DNA of 34,678 bases from Pirellulales bacterium (GTDB lineage Bacteria > Planctomycetota > Planctomycetia > Pirellulales > Thermoguttaceae). The notes under the pieces are model-generated. The model worked only from the letters and a program-made list of their open reading frames with translations, did not search any database and was not told the DNA's origin. Below are positions 17,493 to 24,886 of the stretch, in pieces (the stretch's first letter is position 1; every line of letters begins with the position of its first letter). Both the position numbers and the translations under genes were made by a program. The DNA is taken from positions 1 to 34,678 of the forward strand of contig JAFGPV010000095.1 of NCBI GenBank assembly GCA_016936015.1, given 5' to 3'.

Positions 17493-17738
17493 ATGAAAAA
17501 TCCGATTATTCCAAGGTCGATCTCTTTCTTACTGATCGCTGTGGCTGTGTTATTGCCGATCGGGATTATAATCGTTTTGGGGGTGGGACATCTCCTCTCG
17601 GCGATGGGCGACCAGGCGGGCGGGAGGGTGTTGGATCGTCTGGGATTGGCCCTGGGAATTCTCTGGGGTTTTGACCTGATCGTGTTGGTCGTGGCCCTGG
17701 CGGTCCAGTCGCTGGACGACAACTCCCGGCAACCCTGA
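17493..17738 (+). CDS. Small two-helix membrane protein
   Basis: An 81-residue protein with two transmembrane helices: SISFLLIAVAVLLPIGIIIV (about 9-28) and ALGILWGFDLIVLVVALAV (about 53-71), joined by a short loop. No family is recognised. ATG 17493 is chosen because AGGA lies 8-9 nt upstream; the longer frame from 17328 has no hydrophobic or conserved content. It resembles in layout the 61-residue protein at 18681 but they do not look like paralogues by sequence. A palindromic repeat lies directly downstream. Confidence 0.6.
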   Translation: MKNPIIPRSISFLLIAVAVLLPIGIIIVLGVGHLLSAMGDQAGGRVLDRLGLALGILWGFDLIVLVVALAVQSLDDNSRQP

Positions 17739-17755
17739 GCGGTCTGTTCTAATCC

Positions 17756-17813
17756 GTAGGGTGCGTGAAACGCACCATTCATAACAGACCGTGGTGCGTT
17801 TCACGCACCCTAC
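17756..17813. repeat. GGTGCGTGAAACGCACC nested palindromic element
   Basis: Two 22-nt arms (17756-17777 and 17792-17813) are perfect inverted repeats around a 14-nt spacer. Each arm is itself near-palindromic (GGTGCGT, GAA, ACGCACC), so the element can form one long stem or two small hairpins. It fills the gap between the converging small membrane gene and coaD. Confidence 0.85.
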
Positions 17814-17839
17814 CCGAATTCTTCGCTCAGGATGAGATT

Positions 17840-18367
17840 TTAAATCCCGCCCCCTTCGATCTTCCGCTGCTCCATGAGTTTGCGGCGGACGGCTTGGACC
17901 GCATTCGGGGGAAGAAAGCGGCCGAGTTCTTCGTCGGTGCAGACCGTGGCGATCTGCTTGATCAGCGAGCTGGAGACGTGGGCCAGTTCGCCGTCGGCGA
18001 TCATGAAGAGCGTTTCCACGTCGGCGTCGAGCCGGCGGTTGGCCATCATCATCGTCAGTTCGGCGTGGATGTCGGTAATCGGGCGGACGCCGCGGACCAT
18101 GATCATCGCCCCGCAGTCCTTGACGAACTCCACCGCCAGCCCGGAGAACGTGCGGATCTCCAGGTTCGGCAGATGGACCGTTGCCTCGCGGATCAACTCT
18201 TGCCGCCGTCCTTCCGAAAACCACGGATTCTTCTCGACGTTGACGCCGACGCCGACGATCAACCGGTCGAACAGCCGGCTGGCCCGCTCCATCACGTTCA
18301 GATGGCCGAGTGTGATGGGATCGAAGGAACCGGGATAAACGGCCACACGCGGAGAGAGAACGGGCAT
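17840..18367 (-). CDS. coaD: Phosphopantetheine adenylyltransferase
   Basis: A 175-residue nucleotidyltransferase that makes dephospho-CoA from 4'-phosphopantetheine and ATP, the penultimate CoA step. The AVYPGSFDPITLGH motif contains the TxGH active-site signature (residues 19-22), MVRGVRPITD is present near residue 90, and the C-terminal VSSSLIKQIA segment corresponds to the ISSS-type nucleotide-binding motif. Length is normal to slightly long. ATG 18367 has AGGTG 5 nt upstream. coaE, the next enzyme of the pathway, is about 14 kb away in the same window. It is transcribed alone. Confidence 0.97.
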   Translation of the reverse strand: MPVLSPRVAVYPGSFDPITLGHLNVMERASRLFDRLIVGVGVNVEKNPWFSEGRRQELIREATVHLPNLEIRTFSGLAVEFVKDCGAMIMVRGVRPITDIHAELTMMMANRRLDADVETLFMIADGELAHVSSSLIKQIATVCTDEELGRFLPPNAVQAVRRKLMEQRKIEGGGI

Positions 18368-18680
18368 GGAACACCTGGGATATTATTTGGGGTCAATCGG
18401 GCGGATAGGCGTCAGTCGCAACCCCCGCCGGAGGGGCAAGATCCTGATCGCGCCCGTCCCCCGCCGGATCGGCGGCATTATCCGCAGAGCCGGCACCGAA
18501 TCCTGTATTGTGCCCCCGCCGCTTCGCCGTGCCAAGAGGAGGCGTAGAGAAAGCGGACTCTCCGAATTATACTGGTAGGAAGCTGGGGGATCCCGAGAGT
18601 ACTGGATTTCCCGGGCATGGTGGTACCCCGACCGAGGATTCCAATCTCCGCCGCGGACGATAGAATGTAGGGCTTGTTTC
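18368..18680. other. Intergenic, nothing recognised
   Basis: 313 bp between coaD and the small membrane gene. I see no gene, strong palindrome or consensus promoter here; the open frames that cross it lack initiation signals and conserved content. Confidence 0.4.
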
Positions 18681-18866
18681 ATGCAGAAAGCGTTATGCAT
18701 TTTTGGGATGGTGGTTGCCGTATTGATTCTCTTGATATTCGGGCTGGACCTCATCACCGATTATCCGTTTCACGGCTCCTTGAAGTGGACTATGGATCTG
18801 CCCATGGTGATTTGCGCGTTGCTGATCGGCTATTTAGGGTGGTCGACGTTGCGGGAGCAGGATTGA
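18681..18866 (+). CDS. Very small two-helix membrane protein
   Basis: A 61-residue protein with helices at about 5-23 (LCIFGMVVAVLILLIFGLDL) and 39-54 (LPMVICALLIGYLGW), and a charged C-terminus ending in STLREQD. AGGG lies 9 nt upstream of the ATG. Its stop is 10 bp before the start of the TPR gene at 18877, so the two are probably co-transcribed. No family is recognised. Confidence 0.6.
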   Translation: MQKALCIFGMVVAVLILLIFGLDLITDYPFHGSLKWTMDLPMVICALLIGYLGWSTLREQD

Positions 18867-18876
18867 GGAAAGGATC

Positions 18877-20394
18877 ATGCCGCCGGAAGAGCGTTCCGAG
18901 GATCAGAAACAACCCGGCCGCGAGCCGCTTTCGCCCGCCAAGCGCAAACGCCTGGAGGTGATGCTCGAACACGCCCTGAAACGCGCCGCGGGCGACCGGC
19001 CGGATTACGATTACGCCTCCACGCTGTTGACCGAATGCGTCGTCGGCGATCCGGCGAACATCCATTACGTCAAGGCGTACCTCGAGAACCTCCATAAAAA
19101 ATACGACAACAACCGCTCCGGTGCCGCGCTGGGGCAGATCAAGGGGATGGGCGCCCGGAGTACGCTGAAAAAAGCCCTCTCCCGCGAGGATTGGTTCGAG
19201 GTCGTCGAACACGGCCTGAAAGTGCTGGAGATCAATCCCTGGGACGCCGCGGCGCTGACGGCCCTGGCGACCGCTGCGAAAAAACTCGGTGTCCAGGAGA
19301 CCGATCCCGCCCGGCGGACCGGTTTTTTCGACGTGGAGTTCTTCTTCATCCAGGCCGCCCTGAAGGCCAGTCCCGAGGATCCGAACATCAATCGCCTCTG
19401 CGCGAAGGCGCTGGAGGAGCGGAACAACATCGAACAGGCCATCGTCTACTGGCACCGCGTCGAAAAATTTGATCCCAAGGACGAGGAGGCCAAACGCTCG
19501 ATCGCCGTCCTGCAAACCAAACGGATGCGCCGCCAGGAAGTCCCCGAGGAGGAGGCGGCCCCGAAGCACGCCGCCGCCGGGACCCCCAACGTAGAAGAAC
19601 CCCTCTCCCCGGAACAGCGCCTGCTGAAAAAAATCAAGCAGGAACCCGACACGCTGACCCACTATTTCGATCTCTCCCAGGTGTTTATCCAATCCGAACG
19701 GTTCGCCGAGGCCGAAAAGGTCCTCGCCAAGGCCTACGAACGCTTCGACCACGATCCCGACGTCCGCGAAAAACTGGAAGACGCCCAAATCCGCCATCTC
19801 CGGCAGTCCATCGCCCGGACCGCCGACCCGGAAAAAAAACAGAAACTCCGCGAAGCCTTTTTCCAAAAAGAACTCGAACTGTATCAAAACCGCTGCAAAC
19901 GCTTTCCCGGTCATCTCGTCTATCGCTACGAATTGGGATACCGCTACTTCCTGACCAAACAGTACCCGAAGGCGATCCGCGAGTTGCAGTCGGCCCGGCA
20001 CGAACCCACTCGCAAGGGGGTGTGTCTGCTGGCGCTGGGGATGTGTTTCCAGCGGATCAAGCAGTATCGCCTGGCCATGAGGCATTATGAGGAGGCCGTC
20101 GCCGAAATCCCCGACCGCGATCCGGAGAATAAAAAGTTGGCCCTCTATTCCGCCGGGCGGCTGGCGTTGGCCATCCACGACGTGGAAACCGGCGAAAAAT
20201 ACCTGACTACCCTGGCCGGGATGGATTTTGCTTATAAAGACGTCCCCAAGCTACTGGACAAGATCGCCCAGTTCCATCAAAATCAAGGTCCAGAAGAGCG
20301 TCCGGGCCGTCCGCCCGACGAAAAACCGCCTTCAGAAGGGTCGGAGGACGATCAGGGTCACATGCCCGACGAACCCCCATCTCCGGGCGGGTAG
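18877..20394 (+). CDS. Large TPR-repeat protein
   Basis: A 505-residue soluble protein with several TPR-like helical pairs: a pair near residues 105-150 (SREDWFEVVEHGLKVLEINP), one with QAIVYWHRVEKFDPKDEEAK, one with SQVFIQSERFAEAEKVLAKA, and others near 350-420 (ELGYRYFLTKQYPKAIREL, LGMCFQRIKQYRLAMRHYEE). The middle is charged and helix-rich, the C-terminal about 45 residues are acidic, Pro/Gly-rich and disordered. No enzymatic motif or export signal. ATG 18877 is preceded by AGGAAAGG. Planctomycete genomes carry related long TPR proteins of unknown role; I infer a scaffold. rpsT follows 41 bp downstream on the same strand. Confidence 0.85.
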   Translation: MPPEERSEDQKQPGREPLSPAKRKRLEVMLEHALKRAAGDRPDYDYASTLLTECVVGDPANIHYVKAYLENLHKKYDNNRSGAALGQIKGMGARSTLKKALSREDWFEVVEHGLKVLEINPWDAAALTALATAAKKLGVQETDPARRTGFFDVEFFFIQAALKASPEDPNINRLCAKALEERNNIEQAIVYWHRVEKFDPKDEEAKRSIAVLQTKRMRRQEVPEEEAAPKHAAAGTPNVEEPLSPEQRLLKKIKQEPDTLTHYFDLSQVFIQSERFAEAEKVLAKAYERFDHDPDVREKLEDAQIRHLRQSIARTADPEKKQKLREAFFQKELELYQNRCKRFPGHLVYRYELGYRYFLTKQYPKAIRELQSARHEPTRKGVCLLALGMCFQRIKQYRLAMRHYEEAVAEIPDRDPENKKLALYSAGRLALAIHDVETGEKYLTTLAGMDFAYKDVPKLLDKIAQFHQNQGPEERPGRPPDEKPPSEGSEDDQGHMPDEPPSPGG

Positions 20395-20435
20395 TTTTCG
20401 AAGTCTGGCGCCCTCAAGTTCATACAGGAATACTC

Positions 20436-20714
20436 ATGCCCAATATCAAGAGTGCCGCGAAACGCTTACGACAAAACATCCGCCGCCGCACGGCAAATCG
20501 GGCGGTCAAAAGTACGCTCCGCACCCAAAACCGTAAAGTCGCCGAGGCCATCGAGGCCGGCAACGTCGAGCAGGCCGAAACCGAACTCCGCCAGGCGGCC
20601 AAGCTTCTGGACCGGGCCGGCGCCCGGCGCGTGATTCACCCCAACACCGCCGCCCGCAAGAAATCCCGACTCTCCAAAAAAATCAAGGCTCTTAAGCAAA
20701 AGGCCGCTCCCTAG
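20436..20714 (+). CDS. rpsT: 30S ribosomal protein S20
   Basis: A 92-residue, strongly basic protein with the S20 pattern: MPNIKSAAKRLRQNIRRR at the N-terminus, KSTLRTQNRKVAEAI, and the VIHPNTAARKKSRLSKKIK segment near the C-terminus. S20 binds the 5' domain of 16S rRNA early in small-subunit assembly. AGGAA precedes the ATG. It follows the TPR gene closely, so it is probably co-transcribed with it as well as from its own signals. Confidence 0.97.
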   Translation: MPNIKSAAKRLRQNIRRRTANRAVKSTLRTQNRKVAEAIEAGNVEQAETELRQAAKLLDRAGARRVIHPNTAARKKSRLSKKIKALKQKAAP

Positions 20715-20736
20715 GTCCGAGGGTCGATGGTCGAAT

Positions 20737-20770
20737 GTCGAAAGTCGATATAATGCAATCGACTCTCGAC
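20737..20770. terminator. Stem-loop between convergent rpsT and pyrK
   Basis: A stem of GTCGA-A-AGTCGAT with ATCGACT-C-TCGAC, 12 pairs with one mismatch, and an 8-nt loop. It lies in a run of GTCGA-type word repeats. It sits between two convergent stop codons, so it may end both transcripts, but no T-tract follows. Confidence 0.5.
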
Positions 20771-20771
20771 G

Positions 20772-21740
20772 TCATTCAAATTCCACGTCGGCGGCGTTGA
20801 ACACGGGACCTTCGATGCAAGTCCGCCGATAGTCCCAACCGCCGTGGCCGTCGCGGATCTTCGCCACGCAACTGAAACAGGCGCCGATCCCGCAGGCCAT
20901 TGGGGTTTCTAACGAAACCTGGCAAGGGATTTTCAACCGGGCGGCGATTTTTGCCGTCGCTTGCAGCATCGGCTCCGGACCGCAGCAGACGATCCGGCAA
21001 TTAAGTCCGCTTTCGGCAACCATCGGTTCGATCAATTCGGTCACCAGTCCGCGATGTCCCGCCGAGCCGTCGTCGGTGCTGATCCGGACGTCTACTCCAA
21101 TCCGCCGGAAATCGTCTACCCCGGCCAGATATTCCGCGGTCCGCGCGCCGTAACAGAGCGTGACTTTCTTTGCCGGGGCAACTTCGCGCGGCGGCTGCCC
21201 GTAACGCCGTTTTCCAAGATATTCCCGCGCCAAGGCCGGAAACGGCGTCTGCCCGATGCCACCCGCGACCATCAGCAGGTGCTCCGTCGGCTCGGGCGGA
21301 AATCCGTTGCCCAGGGGCCCCCAGGCCTCCAAGACCGTGCCGGGCAGCACCTTCGCCAGCCGTCCCGTCATTTTTCCCACCACCAAATACACGATGTCCA
21401 GGCCCCATGCGTCAGTCCCCTCTCCCGACCAACCTTCGGTCGGTGCCCGGAGAGGGCTAGGGTGAGGGCTGTTCTGGATTCCGGTCGCCCTCACCCCCTG
21501 CCCCTCTCCCAAAGGGAGAGGGGAGAAAACCACATCGTACAGGGCCAGCGGGCGTCCCAACAACGGATCGTCGCCTCCGGACAACCGTAACATTACGAAC
21601 TGCCCCGGCACGATCCGCCGGGCCAACTCCGGGCAGCCGAAGCGAATGCGGTACGTGTCGCGGGCCAGCCGGACGTTTTCGATCACCTCAACCCGGCCGT
21701 GCCAGGCATGATCGGCGTTATGAGGAGCGTGTTTCCACAT
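20772..21740 (-). CDS. pyrK: Dihydroorotate dehydrogenase electron-transfer subunit
   Basis: A 322-residue PyrK-type flavo-iron-sulfur protein that passes electrons from dihydroorotate dehydrogenase B to NAD+ in pyrimidine synthesis. It has the FAD-binding region (VPGQFVMLRLSGGDDPLLGRP in parts), the NAD-binding MVAGGIGQTP motif near residue 156, and a [2Fe-2S] ligand set CGIGACFSC plus a distal Cys in RRTC near the C-terminus. About 41 residues (72-112, FSPLPLGEGQGV to TDAWG) are not part of the family: they are translated from an inverted pair of CCCTCTCC elements inserted between YDVV and LDIVYLVVGKMTGRL, in frame and without stops. The partner pyrD is not in the window. Start ATG 21740; the tail ends on conserved residues. 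Confidence 0.93.
   Translation of the reverse strand: MWKHAPHNADHAWHGRVEVIENVRLARDTYRIRFGCPELARRIVPGQFVMLRLSGGDDPLLGRPLALYDVVFSPLPLGEGQGVRATGIQNSPHPSPLRAPTEGWSGEGTDAWGLDIVYLVVGKMTGRLAKVLPGTVLEAWGPLGNGFPPEPTEHLLMVAGGIGQTPFPALAREYLGKRRYGQPPREVAPAKKVTLCYGARTAEYLAGVDDFRRIGVDVRISTDDGSAGHRGLVTELIEPMVAESGLNCRIVCCGPEPMLQATAKIAARLKIPCQVSLETPMACGIGACFSCVAKIRDGHGGWDYRRTCIEGPVFNAADVEFE
21415..21525. repeat. Inverted pair of CCCTCTCC elements inside pyrK
   Basis: One copy (21415-21469) reads GTCCCCTCTCCC, a long loop with CCTTCGG, then GGAGAGGGCTAGGGTGAGGG; the second (21487-21525) is inverted, GCCCTCACCC to GGGAGAGGGG. About 17 bp separate them. Both are translated in the pyrK frame. Confidence 0.85.
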
Positions 21741-21781
21741 GAGAAATATCGTTAATGATAAGGGGTGTACTACTCGAAATA

Positions 21782-22111
21782 TTAGAGATATTCGACGTGA
21801 TCTTGCATATCGGCGGCATCCAGGACATCGTAAATGAGCATCAATCCGGAAATGATTTTTCGGACGGGAGTATGCTGAGGGGCGTAAACCACCCCGGGAT
21901 GATGCAGCCCTTTGGAAGCCAAGCGGAGAAAATCGTCATCCTGAGTAAAAATGACGCGGTCTTCCGATTGGACGAATTCCAGATGCTTTTCGTCCGAAGC
22001 GCCCAGCAAGTCCGCCTCCCCGACGGTTTTCACATCCACACCTCGCTGCCGAAGTCCCCGGGCAACCGCTTTGGCAACGTGTTCATCCAAATAGAAGTTG
22101 ATTTTGGCCAT
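21782..22111 (-). CDS. DUF5615 PIN-like toxin candidate
   Basis: A 109-residue protein of the DUF5615 (Mut7-C-like/PIN-fold) type: acidic FYLDEH (Asp9, Glu10) at the N-terminus, GLRQRGVDVKTV, and QDDDFLRLA (three Asp near 58-60), which fit the metal-binding residues of PIN-like nucleases. Such proteins are usually paired with DUF433 proteins in toxin-antitoxin-like modules. Here the DUF433 gene is 10 bp upstream on the same strand. Toxicity and RNase activity are inferred from the family, not proven. Confidence 0.85.
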   Translation of the reverse strand: MAKINFYLDEHVAKAVARGLRQRGVDVKTVGEADLLGASDEKHLEFVQSEDRVIFTQDDDFLRLASKGLHHPGVVYAPQHTPVRKIISGLMLIYDVLDAADMQDHVEYL

Positions 22112-22121
22112 GAACTTACGG

Positions 22122-22421
22122 CTACGAAGGGCTTTTCTTGATTTTGGACGGAGTGGTGCGTTTCATTTCCTCAACGAAGGATTCGCTTTCAGCAATGGTG
22201 CGATCGATCTCTTCGCGGTGTGAAAAATAGTAAGCCAATGCGGCATAGATTTCGGTAAGCGATAGATCGTACTCGACGGCAATTTCATCGGCGCTACGGC
22301 CGAGCCGTTCGTGCCAGATTGCAATGTTCTGTACGGTAATCCGATGGCCGGCGATTCGGGGCTTCCCCCCAGCCACCCCGGGCGTGATCTCGATCAATTG
22401 ATCTAGCGTTTTTGTAATCAT
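22122..22421 (-). CDS. DUF433 antitoxin-like protein
   Basis: A 99-residue protein matching DUF433: ITPGVAGGKPRIAGHRITVQ at about residues 12-31, then IAIWHERLGRSADEIAVEYDL with a winged-helix-like LTEIYAALAYYFSHREEID helix. The basic tail (PSKIKKSPS) extends past the domain. DUF433 proteins are proposed antitoxins with DNA-binding capacity. The gene precedes the DUF5615 gene, the usual antitoxin-first order, and lies 42 bp after the GIY-YIG gene on the same strand. Confidence 0.85.
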   Translation of the reverse strand: MITKTLDQLIEITPGVAGGKPRIAGHRITVQNIAIWHERLGRSADEIAVEYDLSLTEIYAALAYYFSHREEIDRTIAESESFVEEMKRTTPSKIKKSPS

Positions 22422-22463
22422 AAAAATTACCCAAACGAATACGAAGATGTTTGGTTAGAAAGT

Positions 22464-23294
22464 TTAATTCCGGTTGAGCCCAAACTCCCGAGTCATTAGT
22501 ACGTCTTTCCAGTGGGATTCACGTGAAATAACATGGTCGGGATTTGAATTTATATCACAAACCTCGATTATAGAAAACTGAAAATTTTTCGCGTACTCGT
22601 TGCCTTTAGCACTAATTAATTCGACAAGTTCCTTGTTGTGTCCATGTCCGGAATCTGCGTATGCACTCCATCGTTGCCAAAGTCCGATCCCGCCGTATGC
22701 ACTACCTACATATTGGCGACCGGTTGCGGCATCTGTGATGATATAAACGCCGGCGACATTTGCGAGGGCCGATTTCCACGAAGGATTATCTTCGCGGACA
22801 ATTGACTTCAGCATTTTATAAGAGAGGCGGACAGAATTGAATCCGGGAAAATCAGCTATCGACATTTTTTCTTCACGGATTGACGATATAAACAACTGAT
22901 CTTCATATTTCTTGCCTACCAGATAGGAAGCACGAAATGTTTTCGGAAAGTCAATAATAGCTCGACCAGCCAGTTGTTCAGGTCCGGCAATAGGCGTAAG
23001 GGTGTAGAAGAAGCCTGACCACTCTTTTATCTGTATTTCGCGAACACCATCGACATGATAAACACCAACAAACAACCAACGCTTGCTATTACCAAGATTG
23101 ATCAGTGAGAGAACATTCTCGCATTCAAAGTTCTTCTGTGCTTGATGAGATTGTCCAACCTCAAAGGTGCCAGCAAAATATTCTTCAAGCGGTCGCCATC
23201 CGCTGCGATTATTATCTGTGGCACAATGGATTTTATAGTCACCAAGCTCAATGCCCGAAAGTCGTATCAAATCGACTAGTTTGAGCATTTTCAT
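22464..23294 (-). CDS. GIY-YIG nuclease with unknown N-terminal domain
   Basis: A 276-residue protein in which residues about 178-276 form a GIY-YIG domain: GVYII (GIY at 182-184), YVG (195-197), an Arg in WQRW (R208), Glu in ISRESHW (E259) and an Asn near the end (GLNRN). The catalytic set looks intact. Residues 1-170 form an uncharacterised domain with aromatic-rich beta strands (RWLFVGVYHVDGVREIQ, FFYTLTPIAG) and SYKMLKSIVREDNPSWKSAL just before the nuclease; no DNA-binding motif is recognised. The base composition is clearly more AT-rich than its neighbours, which suggests recent transfer. It could be a defence or mobile-element nuclease; the target is unknown. Confidence 0.85.
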   Translation of the reverse strand: MKMLKLVDLIRLSGIELGDYKIHCATDNNRSGWRPLEEYFAGTFEVGQSHQAQKNFECENVLSLINLGNSKRWLFVGVYHVDGVREIQIKEWSGFFYTLTPIAGPEQLAGRAIIDFPKTFRASYLVGKKYEDQLFISSIREEKMSIADFPGFNSVRLSYKMLKSIVREDNPSWKSALANVAGVYIITDAATGRQYVGSAYGGIGLWQRWSAYADSGHGHNKELVELISAKGNEYAKNFQFSIIEVCDINSNPDHVISRESHWKDVLMTREFGLNRN

Positions 23295-23336
23295 CGTTAT
23301 ACATTTCCTGATGATGTATTTCCAACTATATCAATT

Positions 23337-24122
23337 TTAACACTGATCCTTGTGACTTGAAGAGTCACGCAGAGCGTGAATCTCTTGGTGCGTCAACTTG
23401 CGCCAACTGCCCGGCGGGAGGCGTTCCAGGCGGACGGGGCCGACGGCGGTGCGGGTGAGGTGGAGGACCTTGTGGCCCAGGCGGGCCAACATCCGGCGGA
23501 TCTCGCGATTGCGGCCTTCGCGGAGAACGATTTCCAGAATAGCGCTTTCCTTGTGGCGGGATTTGACCGAGACGCGCTCGGCGCGGACGACGCCTTCGGC
23601 CAGGTGGACGCCGCGCTGGAGTTTGCGGAGGATCTCAGGACTTGGGCGGCCGGCAATCTGCACGCGGTAGGTCTTCGGCACGCCGTAGCGCGGATGCGTC
23701 AACCGGTTGGCCAGTTCGCCGTCGTTGGTCACCAGGATCAGCCCCTCGCTGTTGAGGTCGAGCCGGCCGATGGTAAAGAGCCGCACGTGACCGCCGGGGA
23801 CCAGGTCGATCACCCGGGGCCGGCCCGAGGGATCGCGGTTGGTCGAGACCACGCCGACGGGCTTGTTGACGGCGAAATAGACCGGCCTCGTCGCGTGCAG
23901 CAGTTGACCGTCGACGCGGATCTCCTGCGTTTCCGGATCGGCCCTGGTGCCCAGTTCGCGGACGACGCGGCGATCGATTTCGACCCGGCCGGCGACGATC
24001 AACTCCTCGCACTGCCGCCGGCTGCCCAATCCGGCAGAGGCCAACACTTTTTGCAGCCGCTGTCTCGTCGGAGAGGCCTCGGAACTCTTGTTCCTTTTCT
24101 CGCGTCGATGGTGGTGTGGCAT
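23337..24122 (-). CDS. rluB: RsuA/RluB-family pseudouridine synthase
   Basis: A 261-residue enzyme that isomerises uridine in rRNA. An S4 RNA-binding domain lies at about 21-68 (RLQKVLASAGLGSRRQCEEL), then the catalytic domain with the family motif GRLDLNSEGL; Asp122 is the expected catalytic residue. The LREGRNREIRRMLARLGHKV segment is typical of the RsuA/RluB/RluE/RluF group. The exact site cannot be fixed from sequence, so rluB is a best guess (23S U2605-like). The N-terminus is basic and His-rich. ATG at 24122. It stands alone next to the AT-rich accessory patch. Confidence 0.88.
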   Translation of the reverse strand: MPHHHRREKRNKSSEASPTRQRLQKVLASAGLGSRRQCEELIVAGRVEIDRRVVRELGTRADPETQEIRVDGQLLHATRPVYFAVNKPVGVVSTNRDPSGRPRVIDLVPGGHVRLFTIGRLDLNSEGLILVTNDGELANRLTHPRYGVPKTYRVQIAGRPSPEILRKLQRGVHLAEGVVRAERVSVKSRHKESAILEIVLREGRNREIRRMLARLGHKVLHLTRTAVGPVRLERLPPGSWRKLTHQEIHALRDSSSHKDQC

Positions 24123-24187
24123 GATTTTTCTAGGAGATTGTCTAGTGGCCGGATTGGTGATCGCCAGATTGATTAAAATACATCCGA

Positions 24188-24254
24188 TAGCCGGCGGCTA
24201 ACAGCCGCCGCGGTGAATTGCCCCCCTCTCTCGGCGGCTGTTGGCCACCGGCTA
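24188..24254. repeat. TAGCCGG...CAGCCGCCG palindromic element
   Basis: Arms at 24188-24210 and 24232-24254 pair at 21 of 23 positions around a 21-nt spacer. The arms carry internal CGGCGGC/GCCGCCG complementarity. It lies between the convergently oriented lipoprotein and pseudouridine-synthase region and occupies most of the 180-bp gap. Confidence 0.8.
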
Positions 24255-24303
24255 GGTCAACGTAAAGACAATCTGTGGGCCAGCCAATAACTGCGGCAAG
24301 ATC

Positions 24304-24549
24304 TTAGCGCCCCAGGTTTTTCAGTTGCCAGCGTGCCCGGGCCGGCTCGGCCAGGGGGACGGCGAAATCGCGGGGGCGGGTGCCGGTGGCGGGGCCGATT
24401 TCGTTCTCCGGATAGGGATCGAAACGAACGGCCCGATCTTGCTGCACGGGGGCCGTTCCGGGGTGACACCAATTCGGAGGCGCCAGATTGAAACAGCCGG
24501 TCAAACAAACCAGCCCGAGCATCGCCGTCAGTTTACCAAATGTTTTCAT
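24304..24549 (-). CDS. Small lipoprotein
   Basis: An 81-residue protein with a lipoprotein signal: MKTFGKLTAMLGLVCLTGC, lipobox LTGC with Cys19. The mature part (NLAPPNWCHPGTAPVQQD, then FDPYPENEIGPATGTRPRDF and PARARW) resembles short planctomycete membrane or secreted proteins; function is unknown. I chose the ATG at 24549 so that the signal begins with Lys-rich residues; an ATG 21 nt further upstream would add only seven residues. It faces away from tatC. Confidence 0.75.
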   Translation of the reverse strand: MKTFGKLTAMLGLVCLTGCFNLAPPNWCHPGTAPVQQDRAVRFDPYPENEIGPATGTRPRDFAVPLAEPARARWQLKNLGR

Positions 24550-24886
24550 GGTTCGCCTGCGGATCCCCAAAGAGGGCGGGGATTATACGATGGGATTCCG
24601 TCAGGGAAAAGAGGAATCCCTCTTCTTGCCGGCGGGAAATCGAGAAATGCCGTCTTTTTCATAACCTATTATTTATGAAGAAGATAGAACTTCCAAATTC
24701 TTCTCGGATGGGAACGATCGCGCCAAAAATCCGGCGGCAGTGTATTCTTGCTTTGAGAAGGACGAAGCGGTACAACTGCCCGATACGATGGTTTCCATGT
24801 GATTCATCATTTCAAATGAAGATGAAGTTCGAGTGTTCATTACCCTCACCCTGACCCTCTCCCGGTGGGAGAGGGGACGATGAAAG
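24550..24886. other. Intergenic region upstream of tatC
   Basis: 337 bp between divergent genes. It contains a hairpin, GGGATTCC (24592-24599) and GGAATCCC (24613-24620), near the lipoprotein start, an unremarkable middle, and a CCCTCTCC repeat at its right end. No consensus promoter was identified with confidence. Confidence 0.4.
24844..24876. repeat. Single CCCTCTCC element before tatC
   Basis: One reverse-oriented copy (CCTCACCCTGACCCTCTCCC, then GGTGGGAGAGGGG) of the element also found at 1525-1637, 21415-21525 and 34221-34317. Its GAGGGG end lies 10 nt before the tatC ATG and may serve as the Shine-Dalgarno sequence. Confidence 0.85.
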
